The notes under the pieces: model-generated
What the model was told of the DNA's origin: nothing
Database searches by the model: none
What the model saw: only the letters and a program-made list of their open reading frames with translations
Part shown: piece by piece, positions 34,058-42,587 of the stretch
Position numbering within the stretch: the first letter of the stretch is position 1
How the letters are laid out: every line of letters begins with the position of its first letter
Program-made: the position numbers and the translations under genes
Source of the DNA: Xanthobacter autotrophicus
Lineage (GTDB): Bacteria; Pseudomonadota; Alphaproteobacteria; Rhizobiales; Xanthobacteraceae
Direction: 5' to 3' (one strand)
DNA length: 64,000 nucleotides
Assembly: GCF_043194295.1 (NCBI RefSeq)
Contig: NZ_JBAFVK010000002.1

Positions 34058-34511
34058 GGCAGGCGCTCCCTGAAGGTATCGGAGCTTAGCAGTCCGCCGC
34101 GTACCCGTATTGCAGGATGGTCGCCGGCGGCGGCCCATCGCCCCAGCGTCCCGCCAGCAGAGCCTAAGTGTTTCCCCCGGGTACCGCATGGGCACATATC
34201 GGCCGTATTTTGCCGCCACGCTCTCCGATCCTTGCAGGCGGTACGCTTTGCAGGGACGCCATTGTTCGGATAAGACCTTTTTGGTTCGCCATTTCAGAAG
34301 CCGCCTTAGGGGCGGTCTTGCCGGAACGAGGGAGGAAGAAGGCTGCGGTCCGCGCACCATCGGTTTGAAACGGGTCGGTAGGGTTCGAGGGCCATCGCAG
34401 GGCGATCCCCTCTGAAAGCGCACCGTCCCGCGCGCGGTCGACAGGCCCAAAGAACTGGATCCTCGAGCCTCTGCCTCTTCCGGCGCAGACGGCTTGGCAG
34501 GAGGTAAATAT
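34058..34511. other. Long intergenic region upstream of the SH3-domain gene
   Basis: About 450 bases between divergent genes. It holds a compact hairpin (GCCGCC and GGGCGGT around 34304-34320) and an AT-richer stretch near 34258-34300. Open frames of 66-101 codons cross it on the plus strand, but their translations are rich in Arg and Ser without family resemblance, and I do not call them genes. The length would suit an untranslated leader or a small RNA, which expression data would reveal. Confidence 0.4.
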
Positions 34512-35456
34512 ATGGCTGGCCTTGGACGCGCCCAGCGCCGCTCCGGCGGTATGGAAGACACCTTCCGGGACTATGGCCCGGAGGGCAGCTTCGACGTTCC
34601 CAATGATCGGCGGGATACGGCCCGCCCCCGTATCGGTTCCAGCTACCGTGGCCGCCCACCCCGCCGCAGGGCAAGCGACGGACTCCTGCTCTGGCGGGCC
34701 CTGGCCCTTTCCGCTTCCGTGCTCATCCTGGGCATGGGCGGCGTGGTCGCCTACCATTCCATGGCCCCCAACCCTCCGGCCGATGGCGCCGCCGCCCCGG
34801 CCGGCGCTCCCGCGGCCAGCTCCCTCACAGCCGCTGCTTCTTCCACCACGGCCAATACCGCGGCCGCCAACGGCCTGAAGGCCGCCAGCGAAACCCGCCC
34901 GTCCAAGGCCGCCACCGTCAAGACCATTGATCGCGGGCCGGACGGGGGGCACGCGCAGATTTCCAACAAGGTGGCCTCCATTCTCGGCGCGCCCGCGCCA
35001 TCCACCACACCCGCGCAGCCGGGCCGTGCCGATGCGCTTCAGGTGTCATCCGCCAACCCCGCCCCAGGGGAGCTGGCCCCCACCGCCGCCGATTTCGCCC
35101 GCCCCGCCTTCCTCGAACCGGTCAACGGCGACGAGGCGGGCGACGAGGCCAGTCTGCCCGAGGGCGCCACCCAGACCGTATCCGATACCGCGCCGGCCAC
35201 CGGCGCGCCCAAGGCCAAGCCGCGCGCCGCCACCGTGGCTTCGGCCGATGCCGCCAAAGCCGCCCCCGATGACGACGGCCGCTCCGCCCGCATCCGCTCC
35301 GCTGTGACGCTCCGCTCCGGGCCCAAGCGTTCGGCCTCCGCCATCGGCACGCTGGACGAAGGCACCAAGGTGACCCTCTATTCCTGCAAGTCCTGGTGCG
35401 AGGTCTCGGCCGGAGACAAGCGCGGCTTCGTCTACAAATCGGCGGTGGCGCAATAG
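34512..35456 (+). CDS. Membrane-anchored bacterial SH3-domain protein
   Basis: 314 residues from ATG 34512, which follows an excellent Shine-Dalgarno sequence (AGGAGGT, 7 bases upstream). A basic cytoplasmic N-terminus of about 55 residues leads into one transmembrane helix (LLLWRALALSASVLILGMGG), a long Ala/Pro/Thr-rich disordered linker of about 170 residues, and a C-terminal SH3b-like domain (AVTLRSGPKRSASAIGTL and GDKRGFVYKSAV). Such proteins usually sit in the inner membrane with the SH3 domain at the peptidoglycan. The partner is unknown; it has no operon. Confidence 0.75.
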   Translation: MAGLGRAQRRSGGMEDTFRDYGPEGSFDVPNDRRDTARPRIGSSYRGRPPRRRASDGLLLWRALALSASVLILGMGGVVAYHSMAPNPPADGAAAPAGAPAASSLTAAASSTTANTAAANGLKAASETRPSKAATVKTIDRGPDGGHAQISNKVASILGAPAPSTTPAQPGRADALQVSSANPAPGELAPTAADFARPAFLEPVNGDEAGDEASLPEGATQTVSDTAPATGAPKAKPRAATVASADAAKAAPDDDGRSARIRSAVTLRSGPKRSASAIGTLDEGTKVTLYSCKSWCEVSAGDKRGFVYKSAVAQ

Positions 35457-35639
35457 GGTGATGCCGGTGGGGCGTCATCCGCCGGGGGCGCTCGCGGGCG
35501 GCGGCGTATGACCGCCATGACGCCACCGGCGCCAGACCTCAGAAGCCAGATAGGGACGGCCGACCGCTTCAGCGATCGGCGCGCGCTCTAGCCCGCGGCT
35601 CCGGTTCCGGGTAGCGTCGCGGGAAACCGGACGGACCAT

Positions 35640-38123
35640 TTGCCCAAGCGCCCCACCAAGCCCCCCTCTTCCCCCTCCGCCACCCGCCCGCCCAAGGCGC
35701 GCGCGGGTAAATCCCGCGCCTCGCGCAAGCAGGCGGCCGCCGAGCATGCGCGGGTGGAGGCCCTGGTGGTCGCCCGCCACGCCACCGGCGAGATGCCCAC
35801 GAAAGAACAGGTGCTGGCCTTCATCGCCACCCAGAGCGGCGAGGTGGGCAAGCGCGAGATTGCCCGCGCCTTCGGCCTCAACGCGGCGCAGAAGATCGAG
35901 CTGAAGAGCCTGTTGCGCGACCTCTCCGAGACCGGCACCGTGGAGCGCAGCCGGCGCCGCCTGCATGTGCCCGGCGCCCTGCCCGGCGTGGTGCTGGCCG
36001 ACATCGTCTCCCGCGACGCCGACGGCGAGCTGATCGCCGTGCCGGTGGAATGGGATACCGAGGCCCAGGGCGATGCCCCGCCCATCCTGGTGCAGGTGCC
36101 GCGCCGCGCCGTCGGCCCGGCCCCCGGCCTTGCCGACCGGGTGCTGCTGCGCATCGTGGAAGGCTCCATCGAGCATGGGGTGGCCCATGTGGGCCGCGTC
36201 ATCAAGGTGCTGGAGAAGGCGCGCAAGCAGACCATCGGCATCTTCCGCGCCGCGCCGGGCGGGGAAGGCGGCGGGCGCATCATCCCCATCGACAAGAAGC
36301 AGCTGGGCCGCGAGCTTCAGGTGCCCCCCGGCGCCGAGCACGAGGCGAAGGACGGCGACCTCGTCACCATCGAATTGATGCGCCAGCGGGTGTTCGGCCT
36401 GCCCACCGCGCGGGTGAAGGAGAAGCTGGGGTCGCTCAGCTCCGAGAAGGCGGTGAGCCTGATCGCGCTGCACGCCCACGCCATTCCCCACGTCTTCCCC
36501 GAGGCGGTGCTGAAGGAGGCCGAGGCGGCAAAGCCCGTCACCCCGCGCGGCCGCGAGGACTGGCGCGATGTGCCGCTTGTCACCATCGACCCGCCCGACG
36601 CCAAGGACCATGACGACGCAGTCCACGCCGTGGCCGACGACGATCCGGCCAACGAAGGCGGCTTCATCGTCACCGTGGCCATCGCCGACGTGGCGGCCTA
36701 TGTGCGCCCCGGCTCGCCGCTGGATCGCGAGGCGCTGATCCGCGGCAATTCGGTGTATTTCCCCGACCGCGTGGTGCCCATGCTGCCGGAGCGCATCTCC
36801 AACGACCTGTGCTCCCTGCGCCCGAAGGAGGACCGCCCGGCGCTGGCGGTGCGCATGGTGATCGGCGCGGACGGCAGGAAGCGCCACCACAGCTTCCACC
36901 GCATCCTCATGCGCTCGGCGGGCAAGCTGGCCTATGCCCAGGCCCAGAACGCCATCGAGGGCCGCACCGACGCCATCACCGACCCGCTGCTCGATGGCGT
37001 GCTGAAGCCGCTTTATGCCGCCTATGCCTGCGTGAAGACCGCCCGCGACGCCCGCCAGCCCCTCGACCTCGACCTGCCCGAGCGCAAGATCGTGCTGAAG
37101 GCGGATGGCACGGTGGACCGCGTGGTGGTGCCGGAGCGGCTCGACGCCCACCGGCTCATCGAGGAGTTCATGATCCTCGCCAACGTGGCCGCCGCCGAGA
37201 CGCTGGAGGAGAAGAAGACCCCCCTCGTCTACCGCGTCCATGACGGCCCCACGCTGGAGAAGCTCTCCAACCTGCGGGAATTCCTGAAGACCCTGGACAT
37301 CGCCCTGGCGAAGATCGACCAGGTGCGGCCGTCGCACTTCAACCGCATCCTGGCGCAGGTGAAGGACACGGACGCCGCCCCGCTGGTCAACCAGGTGATC
37401 CTGCGCAGCCAGAGCCAGGCGGAATATGCCTCGGAGAATTACGGCCATTTCGGCCTGAACCTGCGCCGCTACGCCCATTTCACCTCGCCGATCCGCCGCT
37501 ATGCGGATCTGGTGGTGCATCGCGGCCTGGTGCGCGCCATGGATTTCGGCTCGGACGGCCTGCCGCAGGACGCCACCACCGCGACGCTGGGCGAAGTGGC
37601 GGCCGCCATCTCCGTCACCGAGCGGCGCGCCATGGCGGCGGAACGGGAGACGGTGGACCGGCTCATCGCCCATCATCTGGCCGACCAGATCGGCGCCACC
37701 TTCAACGCCCGCATCACCGGGGCCACCAAGGCGGGACTCTTCGTCGCGCTCGATGTCACCGGCGCGGACGGCTTCATTCCGGCCTCAACCCTGGGGCAGG
37801 ATTACTACCGCTACGACGAAACCCGGCAGGCCCTGGTTGGCGACCGGACCGGGGAAATGCACCGCATCGGCGACCGGGTGGAGGTGAAGCTGGTGGAGGC
37901 GGCGCCGGTGGCCGGCGCGCTGCGGTTTGAGCTTCTGACGGAAGGCTCCTATGTAAAGGGACCGCGCGGGCGTCCCGGCCCGCTCCGGCGGGGTGGCGCC
38001 AAGGGCGACGGACCCAAATCCGGCGCGCCGAAGGGCGGTTCCCGGCAAGGTCCGGCCGGACGGACCGCCGGTAGCGGCCATCCGGGAAAAGGCCCGCAGG
38101 GAAAGGGGCGGTCGCGCCCTTAG
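35640..38123 (+). CDS. rnr: Ribonuclease R
   Basis: 827 residues, probably started by TTG 35640 (MPKRPTKPPSSPSAT) because no ATG or GTG fits the basic N-terminus. Domain order: helix-turn-helix-like region, cold-shock domains, the RNB catalytic domain with TIDPPDAKDHDDAVHAV (the aspartates coordinate magnesium), PERISNDLCSL, RYAHFTSPIRRYADLVVHRG, then an S1 domain and a basic Gly/Lys/Arg-rich tail. It is a processive 3' to 5' exoribonuclease that degrades structured RNA. The tail is typical of RNase R. It is followed at 30 bases by the DUF983 gene. Confidence 0.95.
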   Translation: MPKRPTKPPSSPSATRPPKARAGKSRASRKQAAAEHARVEALVVARHATGEMPTKEQVLAFIATQSGEVGKREIARAFGLNAAQKIELKSLLRDLSETGTVERSRRRLHVPGALPGVVLADIVSRDADGELIAVPVEWDTEAQGDAPPILVQVPRRAVGPAPGLADRVLLRIVEGSIEHGVAHVGRVIKVLEKARKQTIGIFRAAPGGEGGGRIIPIDKKQLGRELQVPPGAEHEAKDGDLVTIELMRQRVFGLPTARVKEKLGSLSSEKAVSLIALHAHAIPHVFPEAVLKEAEAAKPVTPRGREDWRDVPLVTIDPPDAKDHDDAVHAVADDDPANEGGFIVTVAIADVAAYVRPGSPLDREALIRGNSVYFPDRVVPMLPERISNDLCSLRPKEDRPALAVRMVIGADGRKRHHSFHRILMRSAGKLAYAQAQNAIEGRTDAITDPLLDGVLKPLYAAYACVKTARDARQPLDLDLPERKIVLKADGTVDRVVVPERLDAHRLIEEFMILANVAAAETLEEKKTPLVYRVHDGPTLEKLSNLREFLKTLDIALAKIDQVRPSHFNRILAQVKDTDAAPLVNQVILRSQSQAEYASENYGHFGLNLRRYAHFTSPIRRYADLVVHRGLVRAMDFGSDGLPQDATTATLGEVAAAISVTERRAMAAERETVDRLIAHHLADQIGATFNARITGATKAGLFVALDVTGADGFIPASTLGQDYYRYDETRQALVGDRTGEMHRIGDRVEVKLVEAAPVAGALRFELLTEGSYVKGPRGRPGPLRRGGAKGDGPKSGAPKGGSRQGPAGRTAGSGHPGKGPQGKGRSRP

Positions 38124-38153
38124 TTCGCGACGGGAGGCTGGAGGGGTTCGACG

Positions 38154-38714
38154 GTGACCACGCCTGCGACCATGACGGTAACGACCAAGCTCGCCGGCTC
38201 CGGCCCGGGCGATGCGCGGGATCGTGCGCCCCAGGACCGTGCGCCTCAGGACCGTGCGCCTCAAGATCCTCCCGCGCCGCCGCTGCCGCCCCGCTCGGTT
38301 CCCGACGCGCTGCTGTACGGCGCGCGCGGCCTGTGCCCCGCCTGCGGCGCCGGCCGCCTGTTCTCCAGCTATCTCAAGGTTTCGCCCTACTGCCCGGACT
38401 GCGGCGAGGAGCTGTATCACCACCGCGCCGACGATGCCCCGCCCTATGCCACCATCCTGCTGGTGGGCCATATCGTGGTGCCGCTGATGGTGCTGGTGGA
38501 GGAGATTTACCGGCCCGAAGTGTGGGTGCACCTCGTCCTGTGGCTGCCGCTGACGCTGGCCCTGTGCCTGTGCCTGCTGCCACCGCTCAAGGGCATGCTG
38601 GTGAACCTGCAATGGGCCCTGCGCATGCACGGTTTCGACCCCGGGAGCGCCGAGCGGGAAGGACCGCCCGACGGGGTGGTGCCCGTGGTGCGCGCCGTCC
38701 GGCCCATCCGCTGA
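38154..38714 (+). CDS. DUF983 membrane protein with zinc-ribbon motif
   Basis: 186 residues from GTG 38154 (ATG 38172 also possible). The N-terminus contains three tandem DRAPQ units encoded by a 15-bp repeat, a likely disordered tail that varies between strains. Then comes a zinc ribbon (CPACGAGRLFSSYLK and CPDCGEELYHH) and two transmembrane helices (about residues 100-120 and 125-145). DUF983 proteins are conserved in alphaproteobacteria, often beside rnr or cytochrome oxidase assembly genes, with no known function. It lies 30 bases after rnr, so it is probably cotranscribed. Confidence 0.85.
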   Translation: MTTPATMTVTTKLAGSGPGDARDRAPQDRAPQDRAPQDPPAPPLPPRSVPDALLYGARGLCPACGAGRLFSSYLKVSPYCPDCGEELYHHRADDAPPYATILLVGHIVVPLMVLVEEIYRPEVWVHLVLWLPLTLALCLCLLPPLKGMLVNLQWALRMHGFDPGSAEREGPPDGVVPVVRAVRPIR

Positions 38715-38734
38715 GGCACCGGCAGCATTGACGC

Positions 38735-38795
38735 CCCCAAAAGCAGGCCCCAAAGAGCAGGCCCTGAAAGCACGCTCCAAAAGCACGCCTCATGA
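38735..38795. repeat. Imperfect 14-bp tandem repeat between DUF983 and Nudix genes
   Basis: Four to five degenerate copies of a unit like CCCCAAAAGCAGGC fill almost the whole intergenic gap. Units drift from AAAAGCAGGC to AAAAGCACGC. Slippage is the likely origin; no function is evident. Confidence 0.6.
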
Positions 38796-38808
38796 GCACT
38801 GACGCGCA

Positions 38809-39543
38809 ATGACCGACTTCGCCACGCGGCTGACCCAGGCCGAGCGCCGCCAGGATTGGCCCAACGTCCGCCCGCGCGACGCCGCCACCCTCATCCTCAT
38901 CGACCACAAGGGCAAGAAGCCCCGCGTGCTCATGGGCCGGCGCCACCCCAAGCTGAAATTCATGCCCGGCGTCTTCGTCTTTCCCGGCGGACGGCTGGAG
39001 AAGGCCGACCGGACCATGCCGGTCTATGGCGTGCTCGATGCCGACAGCGAGCGGCGCCTCATGACCAAGGTGCAGCGCCCCACCCTCTCCCGCGCCCGCG
39101 GCCTTGCCGCCGCCGCCATCCGCGAGATGTATGAGGAGACCGGCCTTCTGGTGGGCACCAAGGACCTTGGCGCCCCCGAGGCCCCCTCCGATGACTGGCG
39201 CGTGTTCGAGGAGCGCGGGGTGTTTCCCGATCTCGGCGCCCTCACCTATGTGGCGCGGGCCATCACCCCGCCGCGCCGGCCCAAGCGCTTCGACACCCGC
39301 TTCTTCGCCGCCGACGCCCGCGCCGTGTGCGACGAGGTGGCCGGCCTCGTGGGCGAGGAGTCCGAGCTGGTGGAGCTGGCCTGGCTTACCTTCGCGGAAA
39401 CCGCCGCGCAGGAGCTGCCCACCGTCACCCGCGTGGTGCTGGAGGAACTGGCCCAGCGCATCGAGGCCGGATCGAGCCCGCGCCTGCCGGTGCCCTTCTA
39501 TGCCATGCACCGTGGGCAGTTCGTCCGCTCCCTGCTTGATTGA
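38809..39543 (+). CDS. Nudix hydrolase with long insertion in the Nudix box
   Basis: 244 residues. The Nudix box is split. FPGGRLEKAD at about residues 62-71 supplies the first half, and REMYEETGL at about 105-113 supplies the REUXEEXGU half, with about 35 residues between them. This split is known in NUDT7/NUDT8-like and some alphaproteobacterial members that hydrolyse CoA or other nucleoside diphosphate derivatives. The substrate here is not predictable. The ATG at 38809 follows the tandem repeat gap. The next gene, an MFS transporter, begins 10 bases after the stop, so the two are probably one transcript. Confidence 0.85.
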   Translation: MTDFATRLTQAERRQDWPNVRPRDAATLILIDHKGKKPRVLMGRRHPKLKFMPGVFVFPGGRLEKADRTMPVYGVLDADSERRLMTKVQRPTLSRARGLAAAAIREMYEETGLLVGTKDLGAPEAPSDDWRVFEERGVFPDLGALTYVARAITPPRRPKRFDTRFFAADARAVCDEVAGLVGEESELVELAWLTFAETAAQELPTVTRVVLEELAQRIEAGSSPRLPVPFYAMHRGQFVRSLLD

Positions 39544-39553
39544 TCCCGATCTT

Positions 39554-40720
39554 ATGCACGCACCCGACAGGCCGCTGGGCCACATGAGCCGCGCGGCCTC
39601 CATTGCGGCCGCCATCTCCGCCATCACCGTCGTCGGCGTCGGCATCAGCCTCTCCATTCCGTTGCTGGCGCTGGAACTGGAGGTGCGCGGCATCTCCAGC
39701 ACCTGGATCGGCGTGAACACGGCGGTGGCCGGGGTGGCGACCATCATCACCGCGCCGTTCGTGCCCATGCTGGTGCGCAAGGCGGGGCTGCGGGCGCTGC
39801 TGGTGGGCGCCATCGCGCTGGCCGCCGCCAGCCTGGTGGGCTTCAAGGCGGCGCCGTCCTTCCTCATGTGGTTTCCGCTGCGCTTCACCTTCGGCGCGGC
39901 GCTGTGCATCCTGTTCGCGGTGAGCGAGTTCTGGATCAACGCTTTGGCGCCGCCCAACCGGCGCGGGCTGATCATGGGCGTCTATGCTACCGCCCTGTCG
40001 CTGGGGGCGGCGCTGGGCCCGGCCATCCTGAGCGTGCTCGGCGCCTCGGGCTGGGCGCCCTACCTCGCGGGGGCGGCAGTGCTGTGCCTTGGCGCCATTC
40101 CCATCCTGCTGGCGCGGGGAATCACCCCCCGCATCCACAATGACGACCATCACGGCGTGCTCACCTTCGTGCGCCGCTCGCCTTCGGCAGTGCTGGCCGC
40201 TCTGGTGTTCGGCGCCATCGAGACGGCGGTGATGACCTTCCTGCCGCTCTACGGCCTGCGCCTTGGGCTGACCGAGACCAATGCCTCGCTGCTGCTGACG
40301 GCGGCGGTGCTGGGCAACGTGGCGTTCCAGATCCCCATCGGCCTCATCAGCGACAAGGTGGACCGGCGCATCCTGCTGCTGGTGTGCTCGCTGGTGGGTT
40401 CGGCGGGGGCGCTGACCCTGCCGTTCGTGGCGGTCTCCAGCCCGCTGTTCCTGGCCATGATCTTCCTGGCCACCGGCATCGTGGGCTCGCTCTACACCGT
40501 GGGGCTGGCGCATCTGGGCGAGCGATTCCACGGCGCGGACCTCGCGGCAGCCAATGCGGCCTTCGTGATGCTGTATTCGGTGGGCCTCATCGTCGGCCCA
40601 CCGGTGGCGGGGCTCGGTATGCGGCTCTACAACCCCTATGGCTTCGCCTTCGTCATCTGCGGCATGCTCGCCATGTATGCGGCCGTGGTCGCAAGCCGGC
40701 TCGCCCTGCGCGCGCGCTGA
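39554..40720 (+). CDS. MFS transporter
   Basis: 388 residues from ATG 39554 (ATG 39584 is an alternative). About twelve hydrophobic segments fall in two halves. The first half ends around residue 190 with LLARGITPRI, followed by the charged cytoplasmic loop HNDDHHGVLTFVRR. The loop motif between helices 8 and 9 (ISDKVDRRILL) is the MFS motif A. The type resembles small drug or sugar exporters of the YfcJ/YhhS style. The substrate is unknown. It is likely cotranscribed with the Nudix gene. Confidence 0.88.
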   Translation: MHAPDRPLGHMSRAASIAAAISAITVVGVGISLSIPLLALELEVRGISSTWIGVNTAVAGVATIITAPFVPMLVRKAGLRALLVGAIALAAASLVGFKAAPSFLMWFPLRFTFGAALCILFAVSEFWINALAPPNRRGLIMGVYATALSLGAALGPAILSVLGASGWAPYLAGAAVLCLGAIPILLARGITPRIHNDDHHGVLTFVRRSPSAVLAALVFGAIETAVMTFLPLYGLRLGLTETNASLLLTAAVLGNVAFQIPIGLISDKVDRRILLLVCSLVGSAGALTLPFVAVSSPLFLAMIFLATGIVGSLYTVGLAHLGERFHGADLAAANAAFVMLYSVGLIVGPPVAGLGMRLYNPYGFAFVICGMLAMYAAVVASRLALRAR

Positions 40721-40907
40721 GGGAAGAGTGGGACACCGGGCCGGGAACGGGTTCCCCGCCCCGGCCTTGACATTTCGGGCGTCGTGGGAGAGTTTCCGCC
40801 CCCACGAGCCGCCGGGACCGGCAGCGCGTCCGTTTTTCTTTTCGCAACCTCACGGTTTTCGCAAACCAGACGGTCGCGCGCCGCACGCGGCACCCAGGGA
40901 TCAAGAC

Positions 40908-41075
40908 ATGGCCAAGGCTGCAACCATCAAGATCAAGCTCCTGTCCAGCGCGGACACGGGCGTGTTCTATGTGACCAAGAAGAACTCCCGCACCAAGACC
41001 GACAAGATCGTGCTCAAGAAGTACGACCCGGTGGTGCGCAAGCACGTGGAATTCCGCGAGACCAAGATCAAGTGA
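40908..41075 (+). CDS. rpmG: 50S ribosomal protein L33
   Basis: 55 residues (MAKAATIKIKLLSSADTGVF), matching the length and sequence of alphaproteobacterial L33. The zinc-binding cysteines of C+ paralogues are absent (C- type), so this form does not need zinc. The upstream 187 bases contain an AT-richer stretch (TTTTTCTTTTCGCAACC) that probably holds the promoter. A clear terminator follows. Confidence 0.97.
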   Translation: MAKAATIKIKLLSSADTGVFYVTKKNSRTKTDKIVLKKYDPVVRKHVEFRETKIK

Positions 41076-41158
41076 TTCCAGGCGGCGCCGGGCTTAGCGC
41101 CCGTTTGTGCCGCCGGACCTGATCGCCTCGCGCAACAGGCTTCATTTCGACCGACCAG

Positions 41159-41184
41159 GGCGCCGCGAGGCGCCCTTTTCTTTA
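41159..41184 (+). terminator. Rho-independent terminator of rpmG
   Basis: Stem GGGCGCC/GGCGCCC with GCGA loop followed by TTTTCTTT, about 84 bases after the rpmG stop. Confidence 0.88.
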
Positions 41185-41585
41185 GGCGCAGGGCCGCGCC
41201 GCAAGGCGCCCAACTCCTATGGCGCGCCAGGCCGGGCGGGGCCGTTACGCCCCCGCCCGACGCGCAACCGAATCCGGTGGGTGGATCGATGACTGGGATG
41301 GAGCGCGGAAGGTAGGCTGGCCGGTGGGGAGAACGCGGGGAGGCCTCCCGCATGCTCACCCACCGGCCAAACCCCACGGACCCAGGAGATGCGGCGGACC
41401 TGAGCACTCCGCAGGGTTGTTCTGATGGCGGGAATGGCGGTGCCATGCTGGCACAACACCATCTGAGCGGCCGTGTTCGACCGTGACATTCCCGCCTGTA
41501 TCTCGCCGAAGATCGAAGACTAGCACATCGCGACAAAAGCGAAAGCCGCCGAATCGGTGGACCGCCGGCTCACCATTTTCCGGCT
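41185..41585. other. Intergenic region without a supported gene
   Basis: About 400 bases between the rpmG terminator and the convergent divK end. Open frames on both strands are short and have no family resemblance. No repeat or RNA signature was found. Confidence 0.5.
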
Positions 41586-41954
41586 TCAGCCACCGGCGAA
41601 CTGGCGCACGGTCTGGAGGAATTTCGCCACCGAGATGGGCTTGGAGAGATAGGCCTCGCACCCGCCGGCGCGGATGCGCTCCTCGTCCCCCTTCATGGCG
41701 AAGGCGGTCACCGCCACCACGGGAATGGCTTTCAGCTCCGGGTCGGCCTTCAGCTTGCGGGTCACGTCGAGGCCGGAAATCTCCGGCAGCTGGATATCCA
41801 TGATGATGAGGTCGGGCCGGTGGGCGCGGGCCAGTTCCACGGCCTCCACTCCCGAGCGCGTCTCCACCGTATGGTAGCCGTGGGCTTCAAGCAGATCGTG
41901 GAAGAGCTTCATGTTCAGCTCGTTGTCCTCCACGATCATTACCGTCTTGGCCAT
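41586..41954 (-). CDS. divK: Single-domain response regulator DivK
   Basis: 122 residues from ATG 41954 (MAKTVMIVEDNELNMKLFHD). A receiver domain with no output domain: acidic pocket E9/D10, phosphoacceptor D53 in LIIMDIQLPEISG, threonine in VVAVTAFAMKGDEERI, lysine in YLSKPIS. The sequence follows Caulobacter DivK closely, including the EDNELNMKLFHDLLEA start. DivK is phosphorylated by DivJ and dephosphorylated by PleC and acts on DivL to control CtrA, setting the asymmetric cell cycle. It is divergent from DUF3572 with about 100 bases between, a conserved alphaproteobacterial neighbourhood. Confidence 0.95.
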   Translation of the reverse strand: MAKTVMIVEDNELNMKLFHDLLEAHGYHTVETRSGVEAVELARAHRPDLIIMDIQLPEISGLDVTRKLKADPELKAIPVVAVTAFAMKGDEERIRAGGCEAYLSKPISVAKFLQTVRQFAGG

Positions 41955-42056
41955 CCCCATCCCCCGGACCCGCCCTGCGCCGTCCACCCTTCGCAGCCCG
42001 CGCGGAACGTGCTGGAATGGGGTGACACCTAGACCTCATTCCTTGCGGAAGCGCAA

Positions 42057-42383
42057 ATGCCTATTCAGGACAAACCAAGAGGCCTCAAGGCGCAGCGCGA
42101 TGCGGCGCAGGAGGTGGCCACCTCCGCCCTCGCCTTCATCGCCGCCGACGGCGAGCGGCTGGTGCGATTCCTCGCCGAAACCGGCCTCTCCCCGGCCACC
42201 CTGCGCGAGGCCGCCGGCCGGCGCAGCTTCGGCGCCGGGGTGCTGGCCTTCCTCGTTTCCGACGAGGCCATGCTGGTGGCGTTCGCCGCCGAGAAGGGGC
42301 TAGATCCCCGGCACGTGGTGGGCGCGCTGGAAATCCTCGCCCCGCAGGCGGACCCCGATGCCACGGTGCGCCGGCCCATGTAG
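42057..42383 (+). CDS. DUF3572 family protein
   Basis: 108 residues, mostly helical, with the conserved core ALAFIAADGERLVRFLAETG, GAGVLAFLVSDEAMLVAFAAE and HVVGALEILA. DUF3572 proteins are found next to divK and dinB in many Rhizobiales; the function is unknown. The stop codon TAG lies inside the first palindrome of the 36-bp array and is in the same frame as dinB, so only this one stop separates DUF3572 from a continuous frame through the array into dinB. The coding part itself looks normal. Confidence 0.88.
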   Translation: MPIQDKPRGLKAQRDAAQEVATSALAFIAADGERLVRFLAETGLSPATLREAAGRRSFGAGVLAFLVSDEAMLVAFAAEKGLDPRHVVGALEILAPQADPDATVRRPM

Positions 42384-42562
42384 AGCGACCTGTGGTCGCT
42401 CTACATCAGCGAGGGTGAGAGCGACCTGTGGTCGCTCGACATCAGCAAGGGTGAGAGCGACCTGTGGTCGCTCGACATCAGCAAGGGTGAGAGCCACCTG
42501 TGGTCGCTCGACATCAAGAATGGCCAGAGTGACCGCAAGTCGCCCTACATCAGGAAAGGCGC
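42378..42562. repeat. Array of five contiguous 36-bp palindromic units between DUF3572 and dinB
   Basis: Units start at 42383, 42419, 42455, 42491 and 42527, with the beginning of a sixth at 42563. Each has arms GAGCGACC and GGTCGCTC around TGT followed by a 17-base tail like GACATCAGCAAGGGTGA. In unit 1 the arms extend to 13 perfect base pairs (ATGTAGAGCGACC and GGTCGCTCTACAT, 42378-42406). Units 2 and 3 are identical; unit 4 has one arm mismatch; unit 5 is degraded. The period is 12 codons, open in the dinB frame as SDLWSLDISKGE. There are no spacers, so this is not a CRISPR array. Confidence 0.93.
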
Positions 42563-42587
42563 GAGCCGCCCGTCCGGGACAGCCGTC

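Noticed and set aside
42378..42562. CRISPR array
   Set aside because: Units are contiguous with no unique spacers, only five copies exist, and no cas genes are present.
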